Assembly: GCA_947372405.1 (NCBI GenBank)
Contig: CANBTO010000024.1
Span: forward strand, 1 to 19,836
Direction: 5' to 3'
DNA: 19,836 nucleotides
Source of the DNA: Verrucomicrobiaceae bacterium
GTDB lineage: Bacteria; Verrucomicrobiota; Verrucomicrobiae; Verrucomicrobiales; Akkermansiaceae
Shown here: in pieces, positions 8,194-16,379 of the stretch
Position numbering within the stretch: the stretch's first letter is position 1
Layout: every line of letters begins with the position of its first letter
Translations under genes and position numbers: made by a program
The notes under the pieces: generated by a model
The model's database searches: none
What the model was told of the DNA's origin: nothing
What the model saw: only the letters and a program-made list of their open reading frames with translations

Positions 8194-8231
8194 ACGGTTT
8201 TTCTCAAATTCACTCGTGCGATTTTAAACGG
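8181..8231. repeat. Two 17-bp direct repeats upstream of the antitoxin gene, candidate operator
   Basis: CGTGCGATcccAAACGG at 8181-8197 and CGTGCGATtttAAACGG at 8215-8231 match at 14 of 17 positions and are offset by 34 bp, a little over three helical turns. The first copy overlaps the predicted -35 box of the toxin-antitoxin promoter. Phd/YefM antitoxins commonly repress their own promoter by binding repeated sites, so these are operator candidates (inference). Confidence 0.45.
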
Positions 8232-8243
8232 GCGTGATGTTTC

Positions 8244-8924
8244 TCATTTTTCAAGATCCGGCCGGACCCGCTCGGCCAGGAGCTTGTAGCCCCCGGCGTT
8301 GAAGTGGAGTTGGTCGGCGATGTACAACTCGGGCCGCGGCCTGCCGTCCGCACCGAGCGGCATGTCAAAGGTGTCGATGTAACGCAGGTGAGGCTTGCCC
8401 TTGATGTGATCCGCGATGAGCTGGTTGAGGGCTTTTTCCTTCTCTACCTGCTTCCAACGGGAATTGCTCGGGCTTTGTGAAATGAAAATGATGTCGGTGT
8501 CAGGAAGCTTCGCATGCACGGTGCTGACGAACTGCTTGAAGTCCTCGAAGACCTGCTCGGGAGTTTTTCCATGCCAGAGATCGTTTCCTCCGGCGCGCAG
8601 GTAGATCGCACGCGGTTGGTGGGGGATGAGGATGCGTTCGGCGAAATGGGTGACGTCCTCGATCTCGCAGCCGCCGAAGCCACGATTGATGAGCTTGGTC
8701 TTCGGGAAATCCGCGGCAAGAGTCGTCCACATGCGGATGGAGGAAGCTCCGGTGAAAATCACCACGCCCTTTGGCGGAGGATTGGAGGCGTCCGCCTTTT
8801 CAAATGCGGCGATCTCCTTTTCCCATTTGGAGAAATCGTGCGGAACGGTCTCGGCGTGCAGGGTGCCGAATGTGGCGGAGGTGAGAATGAAGGCGGCGAG
8901 TTTCAGAAATCCGGATCGTTTCAT
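8244..8924 (-). CDS. Exported SGNH/GDSL-family hydrolase (esterase/lipase-like)
   Basis: A 226-residue protein starting at ATG 8924 (MKRSGFLKLAAFILTSATFG), a standard Sec signal peptide ending around 'LHAETV'. All SGNH blocks are visible: the nucleophile Ser61 in 'IFTGASSIRMW' (GAS instead of the common GDS), the block II glycine in 'NRGFGGCEIED', block III 'RAGGNDLWHG' (N114), and block V 'DQLHFNAGGY' with Asp204 and His207. It should be an active periplasmic or secreted esterase, possibly acting on acylated or acetylated carbohydrate; the substrate cannot be told. An AGGAG lies at 8931-8927, only two bases before the ATG, which is short but favours this start over ATG 8936. It is transcribed away from the polyketide operon across a 95-base divergent gap. 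Confidence 0.9.
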   Translation of the reverse strand: MKRSGFLKLAAFILTSATFGTLHAETVPHDFSKWEKEIAAFEKADASNPPPKGVVIFTGASSIRMWTTLAADFPKTKLINRGFGGCEIEDVTHFAERILIPHQPRAIYLRAGGNDLWHGKTPEQVFEDFKQFVSTVHAKLPDTDIIFISQSPSNSRWKQVEKEKALNQLIADHIKGKPHLRYIDTFDMPLGADGRPRPELYIADQLHFNAGGYKLLAERVRPDLEK

Positions 8925-9019
8925 GGCTCCTAACATGGCATGCGCGCGCGAACGGTCAATCACCCTTCCGGCGCACTTGCTTCTTCCCAGAAAACGCGGC
9001 GGGAACCAGTGTCGTCCGC

Positions 9020-9664
9020 ATGAGCAAGCGCGTGGTGAAACCCGAAATCCTGGACCATCTGTCTGCCGATGATCCCGAAGCGCTTCGCAGCCGGGCGGAC
9101 CTGAGGAGGATCAATTTTCTGATGGGCAACGAACGCTGGATCACGCGCGCGCTGCGCCGGTTTCCACAGGCCGCCGCAAAAGGCATCGTCGAGCTCGGTG
9201 CGGGCGAAGGCGAACTGGCGGGCGCGCTCGCACGGATGCACCCGGACGCGCCGGTGAGCGCCTGCGATCTGGCGCCACGGCCGGCTGGGCTGGAAAAACG
9301 TGTGGACTGGCTTCAGGGTGATCTTCTAACAAACTGCCCGCCGCTCACAGGAGGAGTGTTGGTGGCGAATCTCTTCCTGCATCACTTCGAGGGCGAGGAA
9401 CTCCACATCCTGGGACGCTTGTGCGACGGTTTCGAGGTCCTGGTATTCAATGAACCGGACCGCGGGCTGCTGCCACATGTGCTTGGTGTCTTGATGTGGC
9501 CGGTAATCAACCGGGTGACGCGCCATGACATGCATGTGAGCATCCGTGGCGGCTTCGGGGTTGGCGAGCTGTCGGACATGCTTGGTTTGGACCGCAGGAT
9601 CTGGCGGATCGAGGAAACTTCCACATGGCGCGGCGCGAGACGCGTGCTAGGGTGGCGCGCTTGA
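9020..9664 (+). CDS. Class I SAM-dependent methyltransferase of the type III polyketide cluster
   Basis: 214 residues with a Rossmann-fold methyltransferase core. Motif I is 'IVELGAGEGELAGAL' (about residues 56-70), the acidic end of strand 2 is 'SACDLAP' (Asp83), and motif IV is roughly 'GGVLVANLFLHHFEGEEL'. The 'LHHF' motif and small size recall small-molecule methyltransferases of the UbiE type. It has no membrane spans, unlike the membrane ICMT-type methyltransferase of Streptomyces srs. First gene of a plus-strand trio; its stop overlaps the putative TTG start of the next gene (TTGA). Probable substrate is the hydroxylated aromatic or quinone made by the downstream enzymes (inference from context). 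No ribosome binding site is seen before ATG 9020. Confidence 0.9.
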   Translation: MSKRVVKPEILDHLSADDPEALRSRADLRRINFLMGNERWITRALRRFPQAAAKGIVELGAGEGELAGALARMHPDAPVSACDLAPRPAGLEKRVDWLQGDLLTNCPPLTGGVLVANLFLHHFEGEELHILGRLCDGFEVLVFNEPDRGLLPHVLGVLMWPVINRVTRHDMHVSIRGGFGVGELSDMLGLDRRIWRIEETSTWRGARRVLGWRA

Positions 9665-10677
9665 ACAAGGAAATCACCATTGCGGGAGGCGGGCTGGCGG
9701 GATTGTCGCTCGCTGTTTCGCTGCTCCAGCGCGGCGTGGGCGTGACCGTGCTGGAGGCCGGGTGTTATCCACGACACCGTGTCTGCGGTGAATTCATATC
9801 CGGTGTTTCTGATGAAACGTTGGAGGAGCTCGGCATCAAGGATCTGTTTCAGGATGCAAGGCGGCACCACACGCTTTGCTGGCATGAACGAGGACGGGTG
9901 ATGCACCGGGACACGATGCCGGTAGCCGCGATGGGAATCTCCCGCTTCGTTCTGGACGAGCGGCTGAAGAACCGCGTGGAGTATCTCGGCGGCGTGGTGA
10001 AAACCGGAACGCGCGCCCGGCCCGAACCTGCGGACGGCCTGGTCTGGACAGCGGGCAGAAGACCGCGCCCGGGGCCGTGGATCGGCTTGAAGGCACATGT
10101 GCGAGGCCTGCGCATGAATGCCGATCTTGAGATGCATGCCGGAACAAACGGTTATGCCGGCTTGTCTGGTGTGGAGGACGGATGGGTGAACATCTGTGGA
10201 CTTTTCCGCACCGACCATTCTCTAACAGAAAAAGGCGCGGAACTGCTACCGGCTTATCTGGATGCCGGAGGCAGCAGCGAGCTTGCGGCAGCCCTGCGGC
10301 ACGCCGAGTGGCGTGACGGTTCGTTCTCGGCGGTTGCGGGATTCGAGCTGGGAAGACAGCCCTCCATCCCGGGTCTGTTGTGTCTCGGTGATTCGGAAAG
10401 CATGATCCCGCCATTCACGGGCAACGGGATGTCGATGGCGTTCCAGGCCGCGCAAGCCGGCAGCGATCCGCTCGTGGCATGGGCCGATGGCGACCTTGCC
10501 TGGCAGGCGGCGGTGAACCGCGTGCGCGCCTCGCTTGTTAGAAACTTCCGGTGGCGGCTTGCGGTGGCCCGGGTTCTGCACGGTATCCTTTTCAACCCCG
10601 CCGGACGCTCGTTCCTCCAGTCCCTCTCGAACGCGCGTCTGCTGCCGTTCAAACCCATGCTCTCGCTTGTCCGTTAG
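9661..10677 (+). CDS. FAD-dependent oxidoreductase (geranylgeranyl-reductase/monooxygenase superfamily)
   Basis: About 338 residues from TTG 9661, which overlaps the methyltransferase stop by four bases and follows an AGGG eight bases upstream. ATG 9625 is an alternative start preceded by GAGG. The dinucleotide-binding motif '[21 protein letters not shown]' ends in 'VTVLEAG'. Next is '[13 protein letters not shown]', the P-R-x-x-x-C-G-E signature of the geranylgeranyl reductase-like subgroup. The second FAD motif is '[20 protein letters not shown]' (about residue 240-260). Such flavoproteins hydroxylate, halogenate or reduce; beside a type III polyketide synthase a hydroxylase turning a resorcinol into a quinone, or a reductase acting on the chain, are both possible. 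No transmembrane segment is obvious. Confidence 0.9.
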   Translation: MNKEITIAGGGLAGLSLAVSLLQRGVGVTVLEAGCYPRHRVCGEFISGVSDETLEELGIKDLFQDARRHHTLCWHERGRVMHRDTMPVAAMGISRFVLDERLKNRVEYLGGVVKTGTRARPEPADGLVWTAGRRPRPGPWIGLKAHVRGLRMNADLEMHAGTNGYAGLSGVEDGWVNICGLFRTDHSLTEKGAELLPAYLDAGGSSELAAALRHAEWRDGSFSAVAGFELGRQPSIPGLLCLGDSESMIPPFTGNGMSMAFQAAQAGSDPLVAWADGDLAWQAAVNRVRASLVRNFRWRLAVARVLHGILFNPAGRSFLQSLSNARLLPFKPMLSLVR

Positions 10678-10688
10678 ATCTGATCTCC

Positions 10689-11714
10689 ATGTTTCTCCGC
10701 TCGCTCGCCACCGCCGTTCCGCCACGCTCATACTCACAGGATGAATGCTGGTGGGCTTTCCAGGGCAAGGGCCTGCTGGAGTCGCTGAAACCCAGATCCG
10801 CCTCGCTGGTCGAAAAAGTCCTGTCCAACGGCACCTCGGGAATCGAGCGCAGGAACTTCGCGCTGGACGGCATCGCGGCGGTTTTCCAACGAGGTGCACA
10901 GGAGCTCAACGAAGGCTTCGAACGTGAAGCGCCGCCGCTTTCGGCGGACGCCCTGTCCCGTGCGCTGGTGAAGGGCGGCATCGCTCCTTCGAAGATCGAC
11001 GCCTTGTTTGTCTGCACCTGCACCGGCTACCTCTGTCCCGGAGTGAGCAGCCACATCGCGGAGAGGATAGGGCTGCGTCCGGATGTCTATCTCGCGGATC
11101 TGGTGGGGCTGGGTTGCGGCGCGGCGATCCCGATGATGCGGGCGGCACAGGGATTTCTATCAGCCAATCCCGGATCGGTCGTCGCCACGGTGGCGGTCGA
11201 AGTTTGTTCCGCCGCGTTTTACATGAACGATGATCCGGGCGTGCTTATCAGCCTGTGCCTTTTCGGCGACGGCGCCGCTGCGGCGATCTGGACCGACAAG
11301 GGCGGCAAGGGCGACTGGCAGGCCGGTGGTTTCACAACCACGCACCGGCCGGAGGAGCGCGAGAAGATCCGATTCGTGAACTCGCAGGGCAAACTCAAGA
11401 ACCAACTGCACCGCGCCGTTCCCGGTCTGGCGGCGGTGGCGGTGGCGGAGTTGTTCGCTCTGCGCGGCGGCGAGCCGGACCAGGTCATCGCCCACTCTGG
11501 CGGACGCGATGTGATCGATGCGCTGGAAGCCGCGCTGCCGTTCGAACTAACAGAAACGCGCGAGGTGCTGAGGGATCACGGCAATATCAGCAGTCCGGCG
11601 GTGCTTTTCGCTTTGGAGCGCAGGTTGGACAAGTCGTTGGAAAGTGACCGCCGTCTCTGGCTCACCGCGTTCGGTGCCGGTTTCGCGGCACACGCCTGTG
11701 AGATGTGGCGGTGA
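10689..11714 (+). CDS. Type III polyketide synthase (chalcone/stilbene synthase family)
   Basis: 341 residues starting at ATG 10689 ([12 protein letters not shown]), 11 bases after the oxidoreductase stop. This cytosolic homodimeric enzyme family condenses malonyl-CoA units on an acyl-CoA starter. The catalytic triad is complete: Cys143 in '[16 protein letters not shown]', His269 in '[14 protein letters not shown]' and Asn299 in '[12 protein letters not shown]'. The '[10 protein letters not shown]' segment near residue 110 is typical of bacterial members. Length is slightly below the usual 350-390 residues, but no core motif is missing. Bacterial homologues make alkylresorcinols, alkylpyrones or tetrahydroxynaphthalene; starter and cyclisation mode cannot be read from sequence. 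The longer in-frame ORF from 10551 overlaps the upstream gene and is not a likely start. Confidence 0.95.
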   Translation: MFLRSLATAVPPRSYSQDECWWAFQGKGLLESLKPRSASLVEKVLSNGTSGIERRNFALDGIAAVFQRGAQELNEGFEREAPPLSADALSRALVKGGIAPSKIDALFVCTCTGYLCPGVSSHIAERIGLRPDVYLADLVGLGCGAAIPMMRAAQGFLSANPGSVVATVAVEVCSAAFYMNDDPGVLISLCLFGDGAAAAIWTDKGGKGDWQAGGFTTTHRPEEREKIRFVNSQGKLKNQLHRAVPGLAAVAVAELFALRGGEPDQVIAHSGGRDVIDALEAALPFELTETREVLRDHGNISSPAVLFALERRLDKSLESDRRLWLTAFGAGFAAHACEMWR

Positions 11715-11814
11715 GGGTCAACGAAGCTGCGGCGGGCCCGGCGGATTGCAATCACGAGCAGTCCTGAATTCACTGGACACTTGAATTTGTATTTCATCTT
11801 GCGGAATCATCCGC

Positions 11815-12510
11815 CTACTTCTTCGCCCAGAAATGCTCGGGACGCAGATCCGTTTTGGGATTGAGTAGCTGCAGGGAGCCGTCACACCAAAGGATGTTCG
11901 CGGTGCCGTTGGACCAGGTCCGGATGCGGCTGCTTCCCGGTTTGGCCTCCGCATTGAGCCACCAGGAGGTTCCTTCGGCCATCATCAAAGTGCGGGCGGG
12001 ATCAGTGATCTGGTTGTATGGTCGCGAAAGCCCGTTGCCGATGCCGGGAAGCGGCTTGCCATCGTCCGCCAGTTCCGCGAACGGAAGCTTCGGAGCTCCT
12101 CCGTTGATGACATAGTTCCAACGGATCGGCTGCTTCTGGGGATTCATCGCCGCGTTGTCCGTCATCGGGAAATAGCCCTCGCCATCGTTCATCTTTGAAT
12201 CCATGGGACGTTTGGGCGACATGGGAAGCATGTAGATGTCCAGTGACTCGGCATATGGCCAGACAATCTGGGGCCAGTAAACGCCCATCGAGCTGCGTGA
12301 GGCGGGAAGATATCCATTGTTCTCCGCTACAAATGAAGCGACGGCTACTCCGATCTGCCTCAAGTTGTTGGAGCTCGCGCTTTTGCGGGCGCCTTCCCTG
12401 GCGCGCCCGACAATGGCAACAATCAAAACCGCAAGAACGATGATGATGCTGATGACAACCAGTAATTCTGTCAGAGTGAAACCTTCGCGGTGTTTTGGAT
12501 GCTTTTTCAT
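11815..12510 (-). CDS. Prepilin-type N-terminal cleavage/methylation domain protein
   Basis: 231 residues. The class III leader is 'MKKHPKHREG' cleaved before 'FTLTELLVVISIIIVLAVL', with the conserved glutamate at +5 (E15), so it should be processed by a PilD-type peptidase and sit in a pseudopilus or the inner membrane. After the hydrophobic helix come 'NNLRQIGVAVASFVAENNGYLP' and, near the C-terminus, 'GTANILWCDGSLQLL', the H-X9-DG-type ending widespread in Planctomycetes and Verrucomicrobia. These proteins occur in many copies per genome and rarely have an individual known function. It starts 27 bases after the beta-strand-repeat gene stop on the same strand, so the two are probably co-transcribed. 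Convergent with the polyketide operon. Confidence 0.92.
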   Translation of the reverse strand: MKKHPKHREGFTLTELLVVISIIIVLAVLIVAIVGRAREGARKSASSNNLRQIGVAVASFVAENNGYLPASRSSMGVYWPQIVWPYAESLDIYMLPMSPKRPMDSKMNDGEGYFPMTDNAAMNPQKQPIRWNYVINGGAPKLPFAELADDGKPLPGIGNGLSRPYNQITDPARTLMMAEGTSWWLNAEAKPGSSRIRTWSNGTANILWCDGSLQLLNPKTDLRPEHFWAKK

Positions 12511-12537
12511 GACGTGCGGTGCTTGCGGTTTCGGAGA

Positions 12538-15500
12538 TCAGGGAATGACAACATTGAGGCGGGCGAAGAGCGAAAATCCTACAGCCAGCGAGCGGGGAAT
12601 CGATACCTCTACCTTGTCCACTCCGGTGTCGAAGCCATCATTGGTTACCGTGATCGCAACGCCGCCGGTTCCGTTCACAGCCGTATGCCATCCGTTCAGG
12701 TCCGATCCATACTCGACGTTGATTCCAATGCCGGGTTCGGTCATCGAGAGATCGGTGCGGCGGTATGTGAAGATGAGGTTGGAAGAATCAAGAGTGGAAG
12801 TCGGGAGAAGCGCGCTGGACATCGAGTTTGCATTGGCGGGGTTCGGCTGGCCGCCGATGACGAACTCGATGGCGTTATTGATGCCGTCGTTGTCGGGGTC
12901 GGCACCGGCGGCGGCATTCGCTCCGGACAGGCCGTTGGTGGTGGTGGCCCATGTGTTGAAAGGGTGGGCCGGAGCACTTGCTTTGAGATTGAGCTGAGTG
13001 CCGCCACTTTCGATTGCGAGTTCGTAACCGGGGATAGCAGGATCCAGCACCGGCGTGCCGGTGATGTTACTGGCCGTCATCAAGGTGGCTGCGGCAGGTG
13101 TGCCGGTGACTGTGACCTTGGCGGTCGCGCCGCTGAATGTGACCGTGCTGGTAGATGTGGTGGGAGAGCCGAGGGTGAATCCCAGAGCCGCGCCGCTGTT
13201 CACGGTAATGGGGGATGTCTGGCTGCCTCCGACGAGGGCCAGGGTGCCCGCCGTGACGGAGGTGGCATCGGTGTAGGTGTTTGCGCCAGAAAGGGTCAGT
13301 GTGCCCGAGCCCGTCTTGATCAAGCCGAGGGTCCCTGTGCCCGATGAGTTGTTTGCGAGGATGCCGGCGAAGCTTGAGGTCGCGTCATTGTTTCCAACAC
13401 TCAGAACGGCTGCGGAGGCGGATATATTGTTTACCACTTTCCCCAGAACGACCCCCGTCAAACCCGAGAGTCCATTGATGGAGATGTTGAGTCCCGCGAG
13501 ATCCAGCACGCCGGCGGAAGTTCCACCGCCATCCAAGATCACATTGCCCTTGGCTGCTCCAAAGGGAATAGCCGCAGCCACACCAGTGGCCAGAGTGCCA
13601 TTGCTGATCACCGTATTACCTGAGTAGGTGTTGGGGCCGGAGAGAGTCAGCGTGTTGGTGCTCAGACTGCCGAGGGTGAAGCTGCCAGCGCCAGCGATCA
13701 CGCCAGCATAGGTTCCTGCGGCGGTTTGATTCACCGTAAAATTTTGAGCCGTTTGGGTGTTGATGGTGGCGGTGTTGGTGCCGCTGCTCGGAGTGGCAAT
13801 GGAGCCGCTGAGGGTGCCGACCGTGGTGTCCACGGCGGTTGCGAGATTGAGGACGGCGGCAGTTCCGGCGGAGGTGTTCGTGTTGTTGACAGCGAGTGCG
13901 CCAGTAGTGGCACCGAGGGCGCCTCCGGTGCCGACGGTGAGGGTGCCTTGGTTTATGATCGTTCCGCCTGAGTAAGTGTTGGCACCGGTGAAAGTCAGCG
14001 TATTGGTGCTTAAACTGCCGAGAGTGACGCTGCCTGCGCCAGCGATCACGCCAGCATAGGTTCCTGCGGCGGTTTGATTGACGGTGAAATTTCGAGCCGT
14101 TTGGGTGTTGATGGTGGCACTATTGGTGCCGCTGCTCGGGGTGGCAATGGAGCCGCTGAGGGTGCCGACCGTGGTGTCCACGGCGGTTGCGAGATTGAGG
14201 ACGGCGGCGGTTCCCGCGGCGGTGTTCGTGTTGTTGACAGCGAGTGCGCCAGTGGTGGCTCCGAGGGTGCCTCCGGTGCCGACGGTGAGGGTGCCTTGGT
14301 TCACCGTTGTGCCGCCTGAGTATGTGTTGGCGCCTGTGAGTGTAAGGCTGTTATTGCCGGCCTTGGTGAAAGTACCTGCAACGGATGGCATGTCACCCAT
14401 GGGTCGAACGATGGATGCGCTGGAAGTCGTCGTGTCGATAATGGTGTTTCCCGCTCCCAGCAAGACGGTGATCTGGTTTCCGGTGTTCTGGTTATCGATG
14501 AGGTTGGTGGTGCTGGCCGCGGACTTGAGGGTTCCGCCATTCAAGTTGAGGGTGAAATCAACAGCGGTGGTCGTAGTGTTGAAAATCCTCTTTGCGGTCA
14601 AGCTGCCACCCGAGAGGGTATAACTGTTTCCGGTTGCACCGTCCTGGTGATAAATATTGGTCACGGTCACTGTTCCGCCACTTTGGGTCGCTACGCCAAC
14701 CGCGTTGTGCCCGATCACCATGTCATTGCTGGTGACTGTGCCGCTCAGGATGCTGAGATTACCGCTGGTGATGGCGCCAATTTTGAGGTTGTTTCCGCTT
14801 CCAACATTGAGGGTGGCCCCATCAATCGTCAGCGTGCCTCCACGCGCACCTGCGCCCACATTGTATGCAGATAGGGATGCAAGCGGGTCCTTGGCGGTGT
14901 TGGTGAAAGTTCCGGACTTCAGGGTCAAGCTTCCACCATTGGCGCTGAGGGAGCCGATGCTGATGGACACCGCGCCCGGATCAAGGGTCTCAGTGCCTGA
15001 TCCGGTTTTGTAAAGATGGCCTGATCCGGAGAACTGTCCGGTATAAGTATTGGTCGCATTGTTTGCCCCCACCGTGAGGGTAACTGCTGCTGGAGTCGCT
15101 GCGGTGTTCAGTAGTGACAAGTTCCGGGAGCCTTTCAAACTGCCCAGAGTCGCCGCGGTAATGGTAGGGCCGAAACTTACTGTTCCGGTGTCAGCAGTTG
15201 CCATATCGAGTGCGGAACCGCTAAGAGCGCTCGCGTGATTGATCACCAACGAACCCGCACCCGATTTGGTGTCTCCGGTATAGGTGTTTCCTGATCCTGA
15301 AAGGGTGAGTGTTCCGGCACCGAATTTGGTGATGGCTACCGCAGTGGTCACGGCCCCTGTGATGGTCACATTTCCAACGCCTCCGATTTCCCAAGTGCGG
15401 GCACCGATGTTGCTGTTGACGGCTCCACTGATCGTGAGCGTGCCGGAATCGGAACGGATTGCATGCCCGCCACCCGTACTAAAGATTCGAACAGCTCCGG

Positions 15501-16206
15501 TCCATGCGTTATCGCTTGAAACATTGACAAGGCCGACTCCAGTGGTCTGCGCGTTCGCCCGACCTCCAATACGCAGTTCGGTGCCGGTCACTGTGATGCC
15601 GCCAGTCAGATCTATCCGGGCTTCAAGAGATGCTCCGGAGGCAGGTACTCCGTTAATGACTGTGATTCCGCTGAGGGCGCTACTATTCGCCAGCCGAATC
15701 CCCCCGGAGGCGGACGCACTTGTACCGTATGCGAGGGTGGTACTTGCGGCAAATGTGTTTGCGCCTCCAAGTATAAGGGTTCCAGAGCCTGTTTTGCTGA
15801 ATCCACCCGCTACCGCACTCGTGATCGATGAGTTGATGGTCGCTGTGCCAGTCACGCTGAACACAGGCAGAGTTCCGTTGAGAGTCAGACCAGCGCCCCC
15901 AATGGTGTAATTGGTCATACTGAAAGTCAGGTCATTGGCAGTCACTCCACCGGTAGCGATAGTGACGGTTCCTGCGGTGCCAGCAAAGACGGCGTCGTTA
16001 TCCGTGCCGGAGGATGGCCAAGGGACAGCGCTGCCTGCTGTGGCCGCGGAGTCCCAGTTGGTAGCGATGGTATCCCAAGTGCCCGCTCCACCGTCCGCAT
16101 TGGCGGTGGTATCAGTGCCATCCCAATAAAAGGTGGTGGCATGAAGGCTGGTGGCGGAAGCAAGCGCCAGGGAAATGGCGACGAATGGGTTTCTGCGTTG
16201 TTTCAT
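12538..16206 (-). CDS. Autotransporter-associated beta-strand repeat (PATR) exported protein, 1222 aa
   Basis: Signal peptide 'MKQRRNPFVAISLALASA' then 'TSLHATTFYWDGTD', the typical N-terminal 'tyyWDG' opening of this family. At least six PATR-like units are visible, each of the form 'G-T-L-T-L-x-G-x-N-T-Y-x-G' followed by 'GTLxVG', spread between about residues 135 and 1040. The protein is rich in Thr, Ser, Gly, Ala and Asn and should form a long right-handed beta-helix outside the cell. There is no C-terminal beta-barrel; it ends in 'DPDNDGINNAIEFVIGG' plus a 'LIFTYRRTDLS...YGSDLNGW' segment, a tail common in Verrucomicrobial secreted proteins, so secretion is not classical type V. Two consecutive 116-residue units are near copies (DNA 13628-14323). 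Ligand and function unknown: surface adhesion or cell-surface architecture is a guess. Confidence 0.92.
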   Translation of the reverse strand: MKQRRNPFVAISLALASATSLHATTFYWDGTDTTANADGGAGTWDTIATNWDSAATAGSAVPWPSSGTDNDAVFAGTAGTVTIATGGVTANDLTFSMTNYTIGGAGLTLNGTLPVFSVTGTATINSSITSAVAGGFSKTGSGTLILGGANTFAASTTLAYGTSASASGGIRLANSSALSGITVINGVPASGASLEARIDLTGGITVTGTELRIGGRANAQTTGVGLVNVSSDNAWTGAVRIFSTGGGHAIRSDSGTLTISGAVNSNIGARTWEIGGVGNVTITGAVTTAVAITKFGAGTLTLSGSGNTYTGDTKSGAGSLVINHASALSGSALDMATADTGTVSFGPTITAATLGSLKGSRNLSLLNTAATPAAVTLTVGANNATNTYTGQFSGSGHLYKTGSGTETLDPGAVSISIGSLSANGGSLTLKSGTFTNTAKDPLASLSAYNVGAGARGGTLTIDGATLNVGSGNNLKIGAITSGNLSILSGTVTSNDMVIGHNAVGVATQSGGTVTVTNIYHQDGATGNSYTLSGGSLTAKRIFNTTTTAVDFTLNLNGGTLKSAASTTNLIDNQNTGNQITVLLGAGNTIIDTTTSSASIVRPMGDMPSVAGTFTKAGNNSLTLTGANTYSGGTTVNQGTLTVGTGGTLGATTGALAVNNTNTAAGTAAVLNLATAVDTTVGTLSGSIATPSSGTNSATINTQTARNFTVNQTAAGTYAGVIAGAGSVTLGSLSTNTLTFTGANTYSGGTIINQGTLTVGTGGALGATTGALAVNNTNTSAGTAAVLNLATAVDTTVGTLSGSIATPSSGTNTATINTQTAQNFTVNQTAAGTYAGVIAGAGSFTLGSLSTNTLTLSGPNTYSGNTVISNGTLATGVAAAIPFGAAKGNVILDGGGTSAGVLDLAGLNISINGLSGLTGVVLGKVVNNISASAAVLSVGNNDATSSFAGILANNSSGTGTLGLIKTGSGTLTLSGANTYTDATSVTAGTLALVGGSQTSPITVNSGAALGFTLGSPTTSTSTVTFSGATAKVTVTGTPAAATLMTASNITGTPVLDPAIPGYELAIESGGTQLNLKASAPAHPFNTWATTTNGLSGANAAAGADPDNDGINNAIEFVIGGQPNPANANSMSSALLPTSTLDSSNLIFTYRRTDLSMTEPGIGINVEYGSDLNGWHTAVNGTGGVAITVTNDGFDTGVDKVEVSIPRSLAVGFSLFARLNVVIP
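13628..14323. repeat. Tandem duplication of 348 bp inside the PATR gene
   Basis: Copy one is 13628-13975 and copy two 13976-14323, an exact period of 348 bp or 116 codons, so the frame is kept. My hand alignment gives about 31 differences, roughly 91% identity, with the block around 13755-13855 nearly identical to its counterpart 348 bases on. Each copy encodes one PATR unit plus a linker ('ALAVNNTNT', 'VLNLATAVDTTVGTLSGS'). Copy two is followed by the start of a third, diverged unit at 14324. Confidence 0.9.
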
Positions 16207-16316
16207 GGGGTTTCAAAATGGATTTTGCTGCCGGGTTTGCAGCGGTAGTCTGAAGAACACAACCGGATGGTGCTCGTTCCTGCTTTTGAAAAGATACACC
16301 GCGTCGTTCCTGTAAA

Positions 16317-16376
16317 TCATCCCGTGTATGCGGGATTTTTCGGCTGCTTCGGCCGGGGCGTGCGTTTGATGCCCAT
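16317..16376 (-). CDS. Possible 19-aa basic, proline-rich peptide (very small ORF)
   Basis: ATG 16376 opens MGIKRTPRPKQPKNPAYTG and ends at TGA 16317-16319. Five of 19 residues are Lys or Arg and four are Pro, and about 13 of 18 third codon positions after the ATG are G or C, which is coding-like for this genome. A GGTGG lies five or so bases before the ATG, inside the 3' arm of the hairpin at 16380-16395. An in-frame stop sits eight codons upstream, so it is not the tail of a larger gene. It could be a leader peptide, a small protein, or chance: a 19-codon ORF in high-GC DNA is not significant alone. Confidence 0.25.
   Translation of the reverse strand: MGIKRTPRPKQPKNPAYTG
16319..16336. other. 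Hairpin ATCCCG-N6-CGGGAT, copy 1
   Basis: Perfect 6-bp stem with a 6-base loop (TGTATG on the plus strand). On the plus strand it is followed by a run of T (16336-16340), the shape of an intrinsic terminator, but no plus-strand gene leads into it. The same arms and loop length recur at 17455-17472. It overlaps the 3' end of the possible 19-codon ORF. Confidence 0.4.
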
Positions 16377-16379
16377 GTT

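Noticed and set aside
9382..10218. 278-codon minus-strand frame opposite the methyltransferase and oxidoreductase genes
   Set aside because: The plus-strand frames carry complete family motifs; this frame is antisense and has none.
11740..11755. GC-rich palindrome (CGGGCCCG) after the PKS stop
   Set aside because: It has no loop and cannot form a useful hairpin; such short palindromes are common in high-GC DNA.
11801..11814. GCGGA-ATCA-TCCGC hairpin between the convergent PKS and prepilin genes
   Set aside because: The stem is only five base pairs and has no T-run in either direction, so it is too weak to call a bidirectional terminator.
13055..15910. Several plus-strand open frames (for example 13277-13627, 14078-14623, 15284-15910)
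   Set aside because: All are antisense to the PATR gene. They are Val/Pro/Ala-rich and repeat with the same 348-bp period, so they only mirror the opposite strand.
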